Position numbers and translations under genes: made by a program
The notes under the pieces: generated by a model
What the model was told of the DNA's origin: nothing
Databases searched by the model: none
What the model saw: only the letters and a program-made list of their open reading frames with translations
NCBI GenBank assembly: GCA_949840775.1
Contig: CATKXO010000009.1
Coordinates: forward strand, 25,388-89,387
Reading direction: 5' to 3'
DNA: 64,000 bases
Source of the DNA: an uncultured bacterium
Lineage (GTDB): Bacteria; Bacillota; Clostridia; Oscillospirales; Oscillospiraceae
Shown: positions 52,101 through 62,108 of the stretch, piece by piece
How positions within the stretch are numbered: position 1 is the stretch's first letter
Layout of the letters: each line of letters starts with the position of its first letter

Positions 52101-52763
52101 AAGGGCCGCGCCCTGGACCGGGAGGCGACAGAGGACGCTGTCCCCCCTGCCAGGAGAGGCCAGCCCATCACCCGGCCCAGCTTTATTGCGGAGGAACGGG
52201 GGCTGACACCCGCCCAGCGGGGTACCGCCCTCCACCTGGCCATGCAGTATCTGCCCCTGGACATGGAGGGCACCCCACAGGCGGTGGCCGCCGGGCTGGA
52301 CCGGCTCACCCAGGCGGGTTTTCTCACCAGGCTCCAGCGTGAGGCGGTGGCCCCGGAGCGGCTGGCCGCCTTTCTCAACAGTCCCCTGGGCCGGGCCATG
52401 GCTGCGGCAGGGGAGAAGTGCCGCCGGGAGTTCAAGTTCTCGGTGCTCACCTCCGCGCTGGACTATTTTCCGGAGGGAAAGGGGGAGGAGGTCCTCCTCC
52501 AGGGGGTCATTGACGCCTGGTTTGAGGGGGAGGACGGCTCAGTCACTGTGGTGGACTTCAAGAGCGACCGGGTGGCCCCCGGCGGGGAGCCGGCCCGGGC
52601 CGAGGAGTACCGCCCCCAGCTGGCCGCCTACAGCCAGGCCCTGTCCGCCATCCTGGGCAGGCCCGTCAACCGCCAGGTGCTGTGGTTTTTTGCCACAGAT
52701 ACGGTGGTGGAGCTGTCCGCCGGCCATCCGCAGCAGGGACAGGAAAAGATATCGGAAAACTGA
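49116..52763 (+). CDS. addA: ATP-dependent helicase/nuclease subunit A
   Basis: UvrD-like helicase with a C-terminal RecB nuclease domain; partner of AddB in double-strand-break repair. It has 1215 residues. Motif I is VSAAAGSGKTRV (Lys30), motif Ia TYTKAAAAEL, motif II VDEYQDTN, motif III QVGDVKQSIYRFR, motif V/VI VLSIHRAKGLE and LYVAMTRAREKL; the nuclease has VVDFKSDRV. The ATG at 49116 follows CGGAGG; a TTG 6 bp upstream overlaps the lipoprotein stop. It is the last gene of the DUF4317-addB-kinase-lipoprotein-addA cluster. Confidence 0.96.
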   Translation: MPFPLTEEQRNIVDDRGGELLVSAAAGSGKTRVLVERLLDRVTREGLDIDRFLVITYTKAAAAELLGRIAQELSDRLAQTPNDRHLRRQATLVYRTQISTIHSFCAALLRESGHLLDLDPDFRLCDEGESRVLMAQVLEELLDSRYEDLAEDSPFALLVDTLSAGRDDSRLAQIVVDIFGQVQSHPDPACWLEEQKELWRLEGIGDLTQTPWGAPLLEDAKRQARACRDRLLQALELVRSDELLGMNYAPSLSATVEALEGLLRENTWDGVCARLPIPFPRPGGKKKRTTELSPFEEERALWARERIKAVRDRSKKALEKMAVPFEGNTAAQLEELALSAPAVGALMDLVLDFQERFSREKVRRGVLDFSDLEHFAVKLLTGGEGKPSDLARYWGARYDEVLVDEYQDTNAVQNAIFNAISGGGLNLFQVGDVKQSIYRFRLADPSIFLDKYRRFSGGDQAVEGQPRKRTLSQNFRSRPQVLEGCNDLFRSIMSTEFGELDYTDDQALVPGKEFPENGGPFGSYALELDVLDLSFLGGQEGEKADKNLLEARFAARRIRALLDDPLMVEEGGALRPLRPSDVMILLRSPGPVLPHYLRALSEEGIPWTAGGGEDFFETTEVNVALALLQIVDNPRQDVPLIAALRSPVYGFSGDKLALLRAGGKGDFYSALVHAAENGDGDCRDFLDSLEELRFGAGDRTCRQLMWHIFEKTNLLGIFGAMPGGGERQDNLLALYALAGQLEDSGCLTLFQFLLRLERLKSTGSRLGAASGKGREGEGVSVLSIHRAKGLEKPLVLVCGLTRRLNRDNLMRPVLFHPELGVGPRGLDRERMVEYPTLARQAVARQLEREMMAEELRLLYVAMTRAREKLILTAAVVEGADALARLGESLPISPLSLEQQQSVGAWVLLHALTRPEGDALRALAGLPEQAAENLGPAWDICWVNGTSLGEEHKAEGHYTSWPTEEGAEVDLSARLSWTYPHMAAANIPSKLTATQIKGRALDREATEDAVPPARRGQPITRPSFIAEERGLTPAQRGTALHLAMQYLPLDMEGTPQAVAAGLDRLTQAGFLTRLQREAVAPERLAAFLNSPLGRAMAAAGEKCRREFKFSVLTSALDYFPEGKGEEVLLQGVIDAWFEGEDGSVTVVDFKSDRVAPGGEPARAEEYRPQLAAYSQALSAILGRPVNRQVLWFFATDTVVELSAGHPQQGQEKISEN

Positions 52764-52772
52764 AAAAAACAC

Positions 52773-52803
52773 TTGACTCTTCCGTAACGTCAAATGATAG
52801 TAT
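52773..52803 (+). promoter_or_regulatory. MerR-type promoter with 19-bp spacer
   Basis: TTGACT (52773-52778), 19-bp spacer, TAGTAT (52798-52803). The dyad TTGAC-N11-GTCAA (52773-52777, 52789-52793) lies inside it. A 19-bp spacer with a central dyad is what MerR-family activators require, so the following regulator probably controls itself. Confidence 0.65.
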
Positions 52804-52825
52804 CCCAAGCAGGAGGTGATTGGGC

Positions 52826-53584
52826 GTGGAATATTCCATTCAACAGCTGTCGCGCCTGTCCGGGGTGACCACTCGCACTCTGCGCTGGTACGATGAGATC
52901 GGTCTGCTGACGCCACGGGGCCGGAGAAAAAACGGCTACCGTTTCTACGGCCCGGCGGAGGTGGACCGGCTCCAGGATATCCTGTATTACCGGGCCCTCG
53001 GGGTGGAGCTGGCCCAGGTGAAGGCGTTCCTGGACGATCCCTCCTATGACCGTTTAGCCGTTCTCCGCGGCCACCTTGCCGCACTGGAAGAGGAGCGGAG
53101 ACGGCTCCAAAGGCTGATCGACTCTGTAAAAGAGACGGTCCGGACACAAGAAAGGGATGAAATCATGTCTGACGAGAAGAAATTTGAGGCCTTCAAGCGC
53201 CAGTTTGTGGAGGAGAAGGAGCGGCTCTACGGGGCTGAGATTCGGGAGAAGTACGGTGACGCCGAGGTGGACGCCTCCAACGCCCGGGTGATGGGAGTCA
53301 CGCTGGAGCAGTACACCGGGTGGGAGAATCTGGGACAGGAAATCCTGGATAAGCTGTCCGCCGCCGTAACCGCTGGGGCCGACCCGGCGGGGGAAGCCGG
53401 GCAGGAAATCACCGCCCTCCACCGCCGCTGGCTCAACGTTATGGGGGACAAGTATGATGCCCGGCGCCAGCGGGGGCTGGCAGAACTATATGTACAGGAT
53501 GAGCGCTTTACAGCCTACTACGACCGGGAGACGCCCGGCTGCGCCCGTTTCCTCCGGGACGCGGTGCTCCACTGGGCTGACTAG
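52826..53584 (+). CDS. MerR family regulator, TipA-like
   Basis: 252-residue regulator. Residues 1-70 are the winged helix (SIQQLSRLSGVTTRTLRWYDEIGLL in two parts, GYRFYGPAEVDRLQDI), then a dimerisation coil (about 75-110), and a C-terminal TipAS-type domain (about 115-250, HRRWLNVMGDKYDA, YVQDERFTAYYD), which in TipA binds thiopeptide-like drugs. The GTG at 52826 has a perfect AGGAGGTGAT upstream. No efflux or resistance gene is adjacent; the promoter shows self-control. Confidence 0.92.
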   Translation: MEYSIQQLSRLSGVTTRTLRWYDEIGLLTPRGRRKNGYRFYGPAEVDRLQDILYYRALGVELAQVKAFLDDPSYDRLAVLRGHLAALEEERRRLQRLIDSVKETVRTQERDEIMSDEKKFEAFKRQFVEEKERLYGAEIREKYGDAEVDASNARVMGVTLEQYTGWENLGQEILDKLSAAVTAGADPAGEAGQEITALHRRWLNVMGDKYDARRQRGLAELYVQDERFTAYYDRETPGCARFLRDAVLHWAD

Positions 53585-53593
53585 AGCCGCCTG

Positions 53594-53631
53594 AAAATCC
53601 GTCCCTGCGGCAGCCGCAGGGACGGATTTTT
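53594..53631 (+). terminator. Terminator after the TipA-like gene
   Basis: Long perfect stem AAATCCGTCCCTGCGG-CAG-CCGCAGGGACGGATTT followed by T. Confidence 0.92.
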
Positions 53632-53682
53632 GTGCCATGTTAAGAAAATGTATAAATGATGTGGAAGCACCGGGCAGTGCCC

Positions 53683-53710
53683 TTGACTTTGCGGGGAGAG
53701 TTGTTATAAT
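53683..53710 (+). promoter_or_regulatory. Promoter of the ATP synthase operon
   Basis: TTGACT (53683-53688), 16-bp spacer, TATAAT (53705-53710), about 60 bp before atpB. Confidence 0.8.
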
Positions 53711-53771
53711 GTGGGAGGAATCATGGCGTCCTGCGGATGCCGTTTCAGTTGTTGTAAAGAGAAGGGATGTT

Positions 53772-54596
53772 ATGAAGCAACATAAGAAAGCCTTGGCCCT
53801 GTGGATTGTGGTGACCCTGGCACTGCTGGCCGGGGCGCTGCTGGCCGGCTCCCCCGGCAGGGCGGAGACCGTTCAGGAGGCCATGCGGGATGCCGTCCTG
53901 CACGATGTCAATCAGGTCAGCCTGTTCGGCCTCAGGCCGGTGGCTCCAGGTATGATCTCCGCGTTTCTGGTGACAGCGGTCCTGTTGCTGGCAGCGGCTG
54001 CGGTCCGGATTTTCGCCATTCCCCGGTTCCGGTATATACCGGGCAAGCTCCAGCTGGTGCTGGAGGAGGCGGTGGGGCTCTTTGACCACATGGCCAAAAA
54101 CAGCAGTCCGCACCGGAACGGCTTTGTAGGGGCCTACATCTTCGCTGCCGGTGCCTACATCTTTGTGGGGACCCTCTTTGAGCTGCTGGGGCTTCAGGCC
54201 ATTACGGTCCACGGCCACCCGATCACCCTGCCTGCCCCGCTGTCCGATGTCAACGCCGCCATCGCCCTGGGCACCCTGTCCTACCTGGTGATCCTCTCCG
54301 GAGGCATCGCCGCCAACGGCGTGAGGGGAGTGGGCAAGACACTGAAGGAGTTCTCCCTGCCCATCTCTATGAGCTTCCGCCTTTTTGGCGCACTGCTCAG
54401 CGGCCTGCTGGTGACGGAGCTGGTATACTATTATGTTAACCTCAGCTTTGTTCTTCCGGTGGTTGTGGGCGTATTGTTTACGCTGCTCCACGCTCTGATC
54501 CAGACCTACGTGCTTACCATGCTGGTGTCAATGTACTATGGCGAGGTGTCTGAGCCTGGTGAACCAAAGAAAAAAGCGCGTGCCGCGCAGATATAA
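53772..54596 (+). CDS. atpB: F1Fo ATP synthase subunit a
   Basis: Membrane stator subunit with the ion half-channels. It has 274 residues and about six hydrophobic segments, the first (about 8-27) possibly signal-like. The essential arginine is in SMSFRLFGALLSG (helix 4 equivalent); the usual RLFGN asparagine is alanine here. The C-terminal helix has ALIQTYVLTMLVSMYYGE, with the conserved Gln. The ATG at 53772 follows GAAGGGATGTT. It opens the operon atpB-E-F-delta/A-G-D-C; no atpI gene precedes it. Confidence 0.93.
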   Translation: MKQHKKALALWIVVTLALLAGALLAGSPGRAETVQEAMRDAVLHDVNQVSLFGLRPVAPGMISAFLVTAVLLLAAAAVRIFAIPRFRYIPGKLQLVLEEAVGLFDHMAKNSSPHRNGFVGAYIFAAGAYIFVGTLFELLGLQAITVHGHPITLPAPLSDVNAAIALGTLSYLVILSGGIAANGVRGVGKTLKEFSLPISMSFRLFGALLSGLLVTELVYYYVNLSFVLPVVVGVLFTLLHALIQTYVLTMLVSMYYGEVSEPGEPKKKARAAQI

Positions 54597-54610
54597 AATA
54601 GGGGGTTTTT

Positions 54611-54970
54611 ATGATGAAACAGATGATGAAGAGAATTTTTGTTCTGGCCGGGGCCCTGGTACTGACCCTGTCCCTGGCCGCGCCCGCCTTTGCCGCCGAG
54701 GCGCCCGCCGCCGGAGGTGAGACCGCCGCCGTCCAGGAGGACAACACCATCGGCCTGAAAGCCATCGCTGCCGGTATCGCCGTGGGTGTTGCCGCCGCCG
54801 GCGGCGCAGTGGGCATGGGCCTGGCCACCGCCAAGTCCACCGAGAGCATCGCCCGCCAGCCCGAGGCCGAGGGCAAGGTCCGCACCACCCTGATGCTGGG
54901 CCTGGTCTTTATCGAGACGGCCATCATCTATGCGCTGCTGGTGGTCATTCTGATTATCTTTGTACTGTAA
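54611..54970 (+). CDS. atpE: ATP synthase subunit c with N-terminal signal-like extension
   Basis: 119 residues, about 35-40 more than a usual c subunit. Residues 1-29 look like a cleavable signal (basic start, hydrophobic core, AFA|AE), then a short Ala/Gly/Glu linker and the normal two-helix hairpin: helix 1, the loop ARQPEAEG, and helix 2 with the ion-binding carboxylate Glu102 in VFIETAIIYALL. The position of the Gln used by sodium-type rings is Met69 (GMGLATAK), which argues for proton coupling, although Thr103 and Tyr107 are like those of sodium types. Confidence 0.92.
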   Translation: MMKQMMKRIFVLAGALVLTLSLAAPAFAAEAPAAGGETAAVQEDNTIGLKAIAAGIAVGVAAAGGAVGMGLATAKSTESIARQPEAEGKVRTTLMLGLVFIETAIIYALLVVILIIFVL

Positions 54971-54984
54971 GGCAGGTGTGAGAC

Positions 54985-55467
54985 ATGCCGCTGAATATTG
55001 ATTGGCAGCAGATTCTGCTGCACTGGATGAATCTGGCCATCCTCACCGGCGGGCTGTACTTTCTGCTCTTTAAGCCGGTGAAGGCGTTCATGGCCAAGCG
55101 GGAGGAGCATTACCGCCAGCTGGACCGCCAGGCGGCGGACAAGCTGGCCCAGGCCCAGCAGCTGGAGGCCCAGGCCAAGGCCAAGCTGGAGGCGGCGGAC
55201 GACGAGATCCACGAAGAGCGGATGCGCGCCCAGCAGTCTATCCAGCAGTCCACCGAGGAGCAGCTGGCCCAGGCCCGGGAGCAGGCCCGGCAGATTGTGG
55301 AGCACGCCCAGGCCGAGGCGGAAAACAGCCGGGAGCGGGCGCTGCGTGACTCCCAGCGGGAGCTGCGGAAGCTGGCCGCTCAGGCCACCAAGAAGCTGGC
55401 TTTCCACGCCGACCCCTTCGACCAGTTCTTAGACCTGGCTGAGGAGGGAGAAGAGTATGAGGAGTGA
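54985..55467 (+). CDS. atpF: ATP synthase subunit b
   Basis: 160-residue peripheral-stalk subunit: one N-terminal membrane helix (about 10-30, LLHWMNLAILTGGLYFLLF), then a long charged coiled coil rich in Ala/Gln/Glu/Lys (about 35-140) and a short acidic C-terminus. A single b gene suggests a homodimeric stalk. It overlaps the delta-alpha fusion gene by 11 bp. Because that fusion lacks the delta N-terminal domain, the way this stalk contacts F1 must differ from the textbook case. Confidence 0.93.
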   Translation: MPLNIDWQQILLHWMNLAILTGGLYFLLFKPVKAFMAKREEHYRQLDRQAADKLAQAQQLEAQAKAKLEAADDEIHEERMRAQQSIQQSTEEQLAQAREQARQIVEHAQAEAENSRERALRDSQRELRKLAAQATKKLAFHADPFDQFLDLAEEGEEYEE

Positions 55468-57217
55468 CAGAAGCCGCCTGACGGCGGAGCTGCGCAGTGC
55501 CAAGGAGCCCTCTACCGAACAGAAGCAGCGTTTTTCCGAGTTTCTGGCCAAAAAGTACAGGCGCAAGGTGCCCATGCGCTGGGAGCAGGACGACTCTCTC
55601 AAGTCCGGCTTCCGTTTGCAGGTGGGGTCCGATGTCTACGACTGGAGCCTGGATGGCCGCATCCGCCAGTTCCAGGACTACCTGCGCCAGCTCCAGCCGG
55701 GGCAGCAGGACCTGATGCCCCTGATGCGCCAGGCCGTAGAGGACTGGTCACTGGCCGTGGTGCCTGAAGAGATTGGCACAGTGCTCACGGTAGACAGCGA
55801 GATTGCCACCATAGGCGGCCTGGAGCACGCCCAGTACGGCGAGATACTCCTCTTTACCGGCGGGATCAGGGGAATGGTCCAGGACCTGCGCCGGGGAGAG
55901 CTGAGCTGCGTGATTTTTGGCGACGCTGAGGAGATCAGCGCCGGCAGCATTGTCCGCCGCACCAAGAAGACTGCCGGTATGCCCGTGGGCGACGGCTTTT
56001 TGGGCCGGGTGGTGGACGCCCTGGGCGTTCCCATCGACGGCAAGGGCCGCATCCAACCGGAGGGCCGCCGGCCCATTGAGGCCCCCGCGCCCGGCATCCT
56101 GGACCGCCAGCCCGTCAACACCCCCATGGAGACCGGCCTGCTGGCCATCGACTCCATGTTTCCCATCGGCCGGGGCCAGCGTGAGCTGATTATCGGTGAC
56201 CGCCAGACGGGCAAGACCGCCATCGCCCTGGACACCATCCTGAACCAGAAGGGGAAGGATGTGGTGTGCATCTACGTGGCCATTGGGCAGAAGACCAGCT
56301 CCGTCGCCCAGATGGTGGAAAACCTGTCCCGGCGGGGGGCCATGGAGTATACCACCGTCATCAGCGCCCCGGCGGGGGCGTCGGCCGCCATGCAGTATAT
56401 CGCCCCCTACGCCGGCTGCGCCCTGGGGGAGCACTTTATGTATCACGGCCGGGACGTGCTGATTATTTACGACGACCTGTCCAAGCACGCCGTGGCCTAC
56501 CGGGCCCTGTCCCTGCTGATGGGCCGGTCCCCCGGCCGTGAGGCCTACCCCGGCGACGTGTTCTACCTCCACTCCCGGCTGCTGGAGCGGGCCGCCCACC
56601 TCAGCGACGAGCTGGGCGGGGGCAGCATGACCGCCCTGCCCATCGCCGAGACCCAGGCGGGGGACGTGTCCGCCTATATCCCCACCAACATCATCTCCAT
56701 CACCGACGGGCAGATCTTCCTGGAGAGCGATCTGTTTTTCTCCGGCCAGCGGCCCGCCGTCAACGTGGGTCTGTCCGTCTCCCGCGTGGGTGGCGACGCC
56801 CAGACCAGGGCCATGAAGAAAGCGGCGGGCACCCTCCGCCTGGAGCTGGCCCAGTACCGGGAGATGGAGGTCTTTACCCAGTTCTCCAGCGATCTGGATG
56901 AGGCCACCAAGCGCCAGCTGGTCTACGGCCAGGGGCTGATGCGGCTGCTGCGCCAGCCCCAATATGCCCCGCTGGCCCAGCACCAGCAGGTGATTCTGCT
57001 GGTGTCCGCCCTGAACCACGTGTTGCAGGATGTCCCGCTGGACGACATCGACCGCTTTGAGGAGGGCCTGCTGGCCTTTATGGAGGAGCAGGTCCAGGAC
57101 CTGTGCCGGCGGATCGACATGACCGGCCAGCTGGAGCAGGAGGACCGGGAGGAGATCGTGGAGCTGGCCAGAGAGTTCCTGGAGGACTGGAAGTCCGGCG
57201 GAAAGCGCGGTGGCTGA
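55457..57217 (+). CDS. atpA: ATP synthase delta C-terminal domain fused to subunit alpha
   Basis: 586 residues, about 80 more than a normal alpha subunit. Residues about 20-75 match the C-terminal domain of delta/OSCP: RFSEFLAKKYRRKVPMRWE, SLKSGFRLQVGSDVYDWSL and DGRIRQFQDYL (compare E. coli delta KVKLNCKIDKS... and DGSVRGRLERL). From about residue 95 it is a standard alpha subunit: EIGTVLTVDSEIATIGGL, P-loop GDRQTGKT (247-254, offset 78 from E. coli), DDLSKHAVAYR and SVSRVGGDAQT with the arginine finger. No separate atpH exists in the operon and the delta N-terminal six-helix domain is absent. GAGGAGGGAGAAGAGT precedes the ATG. Confidence 0.93.
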   Translation: MRSDRSRLTAELRSAKEPSTEQKQRFSEFLAKKYRRKVPMRWEQDDSLKSGFRLQVGSDVYDWSLDGRIRQFQDYLRQLQPGQQDLMPLMRQAVEDWSLAVVPEEIGTVLTVDSEIATIGGLEHAQYGEILLFTGGIRGMVQDLRRGELSCVIFGDAEEISAGSIVRRTKKTAGMPVGDGFLGRVVDALGVPIDGKGRIQPEGRRPIEAPAPGILDRQPVNTPMETGLLAIDSMFPIGRGQRELIIGDRQTGKTAIALDTILNQKGKDVVCIYVAIGQKTSSVAQMVENLSRRGAMEYTTVISAPAGASAAMQYIAPYAGCALGEHFMYHGRDVLIIYDDLSKHAVAYRALSLLMGRSPGREAYPGDVFYLHSRLLERAAHLSDELGGGSMTALPIAETQAGDVSAYIPTNIISITDGQIFLESDLFFSGQRPAVNVGLSVSRVGGDAQTRAMKKAAGTLRLELAQYREMEVFTQFSSDLDEATKRQLVYGQGLMRLLRQPQYAPLAQHQQVILLVSALNHVLQDVPLDDIDRFEEGLLAFMEEQVQDLCRRIDMTGQLEQEDREEIVELAREFLEDWKSGGKRGG

Positions 57218-57218
57218 G

Positions 57219-59519
<2,301 letters not shown>

Positions 59520-59520
<1 letters not shown>

Positions 59521-59933
59521 TGGAGACCTTTCAGGTACACATTCTGGCTGCGGACCACACCTTTTACGAGGGTCCCTGCGTCAGCCTGACCATCCCCACC
59601 AGCGACGGGGAGCAGGGCATTCTGGCCCACCACAGCAGCATGATCGCCGCCGTCCGACCGGGCACTCTGCGCTACCAGGTGCCGGGGGAAGAGCCCCGGC
59701 TGGCCGCGGTCTCGCCGGGCATGGTGAAGGTGGAGGACAACGACGTGCTGGTGCTGGTGGACTCCGCCGAGCGGCCGGAGGAGATTGACGTGGTCCGGGC
59801 CCAACGGGAGATTGAGGAGGCCCGGGAGGCGCTGCTGCAAAAGCGGAGCCGCCAGGAGCACCAGATCGCCCAGGCCACCATGGCCCGGGCGCTGAACCGC
59901 CTGCGGGTGAAGAATATGGGCATCGGACGGTAA
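59520..59933 (+). CDS. atpC: ATP synthase subunit epsilon
   Basis: 137-residue F1 subunit: N-terminal beta-sandwich (FQVHILAADHTFYEG, DGEQGILAHHSSMIAAVRPG) and a C-terminal two-helix hairpin (about 90-135, EEARE...QATMARALNRLRVKN) that inhibits ATP hydrolysis in relatives. Starts within the atpD stop codon and ends the ATP synthase operon; the next gene is 15 bp downstream, without a terminator. Confidence 0.94.
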
Positions 59934-59947
59934 CAGAAGGGGGACCT

Positions 59948-60775
59948 ATGGACCAGCAGGGCAGAAAAATTCTCTATCACTATACCGACTTTCAGGCTGT
60001 AGACGGCATTTTGAGCCAGGCACAGCTCCGGGTCAATAATGTGCTGCGCATGAACGACTCGGCAGAGATGCGCCACTTTATGAACGGGCTGTGTACTGCG
60101 GTGGCCCAGCGGCTGGAGGAGGACGGAGACAGGGAGCGGGCCGGACAGGTCCGGACCCTGTTCCGGGAGGAGATGAAAAAAGAGTACTCTGCCTTTGCCG
60201 CCTGCTTCTCCTTCCACCGGGACGACGCCGCCCAGTGGGAGCGGTACGGCAACCGGGGGCGGGGGGTGTGCATCGCTTTCCGCCGGGAGTATTTGGAAAA
60301 GATGGCGGTGGGCGCCCTGTCTCTCCAGCTGGTCTTCTATCAAAACGATATGGCCGGCCACCCCATGGTGGAGGTATTTTACAAGCTGGCTAAGGGAGGG
60401 GCGGACTTGGCCGGGGAGGAGGTCCGGCGGGCCATGTACGACGCCTGGGCCTGTTCGGTGTCCTTTAAGCACCCCTCTTTCCGCTCAGAGTATGAGATGC
60501 GGCTGGTGGTTTCCCCCTTTGACAAGGAGGAGTTGGACATCCAGCCCTGCTACCACGTGTCCAAGGAGCGGATCAAGAAGTACTACCCCCTGGATTTGCG
60601 GGCCATGTGTGAGAAAATCGGGATCGGGCTGGAGGATTTGGTCACTGAGCTTATCATCGGGCCGGACTCCACCCAGTCTGCGGCCATTTTTCAGGACTAT
60701 CTCCGGGACCACGGCCTGCACCGGCTGGCGGAGCGGGTATCCCTGTCGGACTGCCCCCTGCGGGTGTCGATTTGA
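59948..60775 (+). CDS. DUF2971 family protein
   Basis: 275-residue protein of the DUF2971 family, function unknown. Typical blocks are LYHYTDFQAVDGIL, NNVLRMNDSAEMRHF, FAACFSFHRDDAAQWERYGN with GRGVCIAF, and the later HPSFRSEYEMRLVV; conserved His, Arg and Glu in these blocks resemble ADP-ribosyltransferase-like folds, which is a suggestion only. Such genes are often seen in accessory or defence-associated regions. Here the start lies 15 bp after atpC with AGAAGGGGGACCT, so it may be read through from the ATP synthase operon. Confidence 0.85.
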   Translation: MDQQGRKILYHYTDFQAVDGILSQAQLRVNNVLRMNDSAEMRHFMNGLCTAVAQRLEEDGDRERAGQVRTLFREEMKKEYSAFAACFSFHRDDAAQWERYGNRGRGVCIAFRREYLEKMAVGALSLQLVFYQNDMAGHPMVEVFYKLAKGGADLAGEEVRRAMYDAWACSVSFKHPSFRSEYEMRLVVSPFDKEELDIQPCYHVSKERIKKYYPLDLRAMCEKIGIGLEDLVTELIIGPDSTQSAAIFQDYLRDHGLHRLAERVSLSDCPLRVSI

Positions 60776-60797
60776 GCCTGAAAACATGTATCCGGAC

Positions 60798-60840
60798 TGG
60801 CGGCCGTTGCTTGACAATAACCGCCGGCCGTTTGTTTTTG
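60798..60840 (+). terminator. Probable terminator after the DUF2971 gene
   Basis: GGCGG-CC-GTT pairs with AAC-CGCC across a loop, then a GGCCG remnant and TTTGTTTTT. The stem is bulged. Confidence 0.5.
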
Positions 60841-60841
60841 C

Positions 60842-60870
60842 TTGACATTTTCACCATAGCGCCCTAAACT
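60842..60870 (+). promoter_or_regulatory. Promoter of the ROK gene, with structured leader
   Basis: TTGACA (60842-60847), 17-bp spacer, TAAACT (60865-60870). The 130-nt leader that follows contains TTCCCGCC/GGCGGGGAA and a perfect 11-bp hairpin AAGGCGCTGGA-AATC-TCCAGCGCCTT (60952-60977) without a T-tract. Confidence 0.7.
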
Positions 60871-61004
60871 AAAGATAAATAAAAGTTCCCGCCCCAATCG
60901 AGGCGGGGAAAGGCTGTTTCGTCTTTCGGCGGACAGTGACCAAATATCGGGAAGGCGCTGGAAATCTCCAGCGCCTTGAGACGGAAAAGAGGAGGCTGAA
61001 GTCG

Positions 61005-62108
61005 GTGGAGCCGATGATGGCGAAGTCGGTGCAGCGGCAGACAGACCGCCGGCATATTTACCAGTATATTTATGACAGCGGCCAGCCGGTGACCAGCGAG
61101 GATCTGGCGGAGGTGCTGTCTCTGGAGCCGGATGCGGTGGAGCAGGGCCTGGCCAGTCTGCTGGAGGAGGGTATGATCCTTCCTGCTGGCGGCGGAGCCT
61201 ATGAGCTGGAACCCCAGGGCCGGGTGGCGGTGGGAATCACCGTCCAGCGGGACGAGGTTCGCCTGCTGGCTATTGACATGCGGGCGCAGGAGCTGGGCTG
61301 CCGGGAAATACGGCTGCCCTTTGCCCACACAGCCGAATACTATAAAAGGCTATCCCAATACCTGGAAGAGTTTCTGGATGATTTTCATCTCGAGCGAAAC
61401 CGGCTGCTGGGTGTGGGCGTTACCCTGCCAGGCATCATCGACCAGACGGCGAGCAAGCTGGTGATGGCGCCCACTCTGGAGCTGTGGGATGTCCCCCTGG
61501 AGGAGCTGTACCACTATTTTTCCCGCTATCCGGTCTTTATTGAGAACGACGCCAATGCCAGCGGCTACGCCGAGCGGTGGATGAACAAAGCGCGCAGCAA
61601 TATGGTCTACCTGGCTCTGGAGCGGGGCATTGGCGGGGCGATTTTCTGGGAGGATAAGCAGTATACTGGGGATAACGGCCGTAGCGGCGAGTTTGGCCAC
61701 CTGTGCATCGTTCCCAAGGGCAAGCTGTGCCATTGCGGACGGCGGGGCTGTCTGGAGGCTTACTGTTCCATCTCCCGGCTCAGCGACGATTTGGGCCTCA
61801 CCCTGGACGAGTTCTTTTCCGCCCTGCGGGAGGGAGACCAACAGATAGCCGCCATTTGGGAGGAGTACCGGGACCATCTTACCGACGCATTGGCGAACCT
61901 CCGCACCAATTTTGACTGCGACATTGTGCTGGGCGGCACCCTGTCCCCCTACCTGGAGGGGCTGCTCCCGGAGATCTGCTGGGAGCTGGGGGAGAAGACC
62001 CTCTTCGACGGGGACAACTTCTTTCTCCATCTGGACCACTTTGGCCCCCACGGCGCCTGCGCCGGCACAGCCTTGCGGTTTATCGGAGACTTCCTGCTGA
62101 CCTATTGA
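61005..62108 (+). CDS. ROK family transcriptional regulator/sugar kinase-like protein
   Basis: 367-residue protein with an N-terminal winged-helix domain (about residues 5-65, RQTDRRHIYQYIYDSGQPV) and a ROK domain. The ROK part has the sugar-binding ENDANASGYAERW and GRSGEFGHLC, and the zinc motif CHCGRRGCLEAYCS. NagC/XylR-type repressors have this plan; the inducer is probably a sugar. The GTG at 61005 has GAGGAGG 9 bp upstream; further upstream codons lie in the leader. No sugar operon is adjacent, as the mobile element begins right after it. Confidence 0.9.
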   Translation: MEPMMAKSVQRQTDRRHIYQYIYDSGQPVTSEDLAEVLSLEPDAVEQGLASLLEEGMILPAGGGAYELEPQGRVAVGITVQRDEVRLLAIDMRAQELGCREIRLPFAHTAEYYKRLSQYLEEFLDDFHLERNRLLGVGVTLPGIIDQTASKLVMAPTLELWDVPLEELYHYFSRYPVFIENDANASGYAERWMNKARSNMVYLALERGIGGAIFWEDKQYTGDNGRSGEFGHLCIVPKGKLCHCGRRGCLEAYCSISRLSDDLGLTLDEFFSALREGDQQIAAIWEEYRDHLTDALANLRTNFDCDIVLGGTLSPYLEGLLPEICWELGEKTLFDGDNFFLHLDHFGPHGACAGTALRFIGDFLLTY

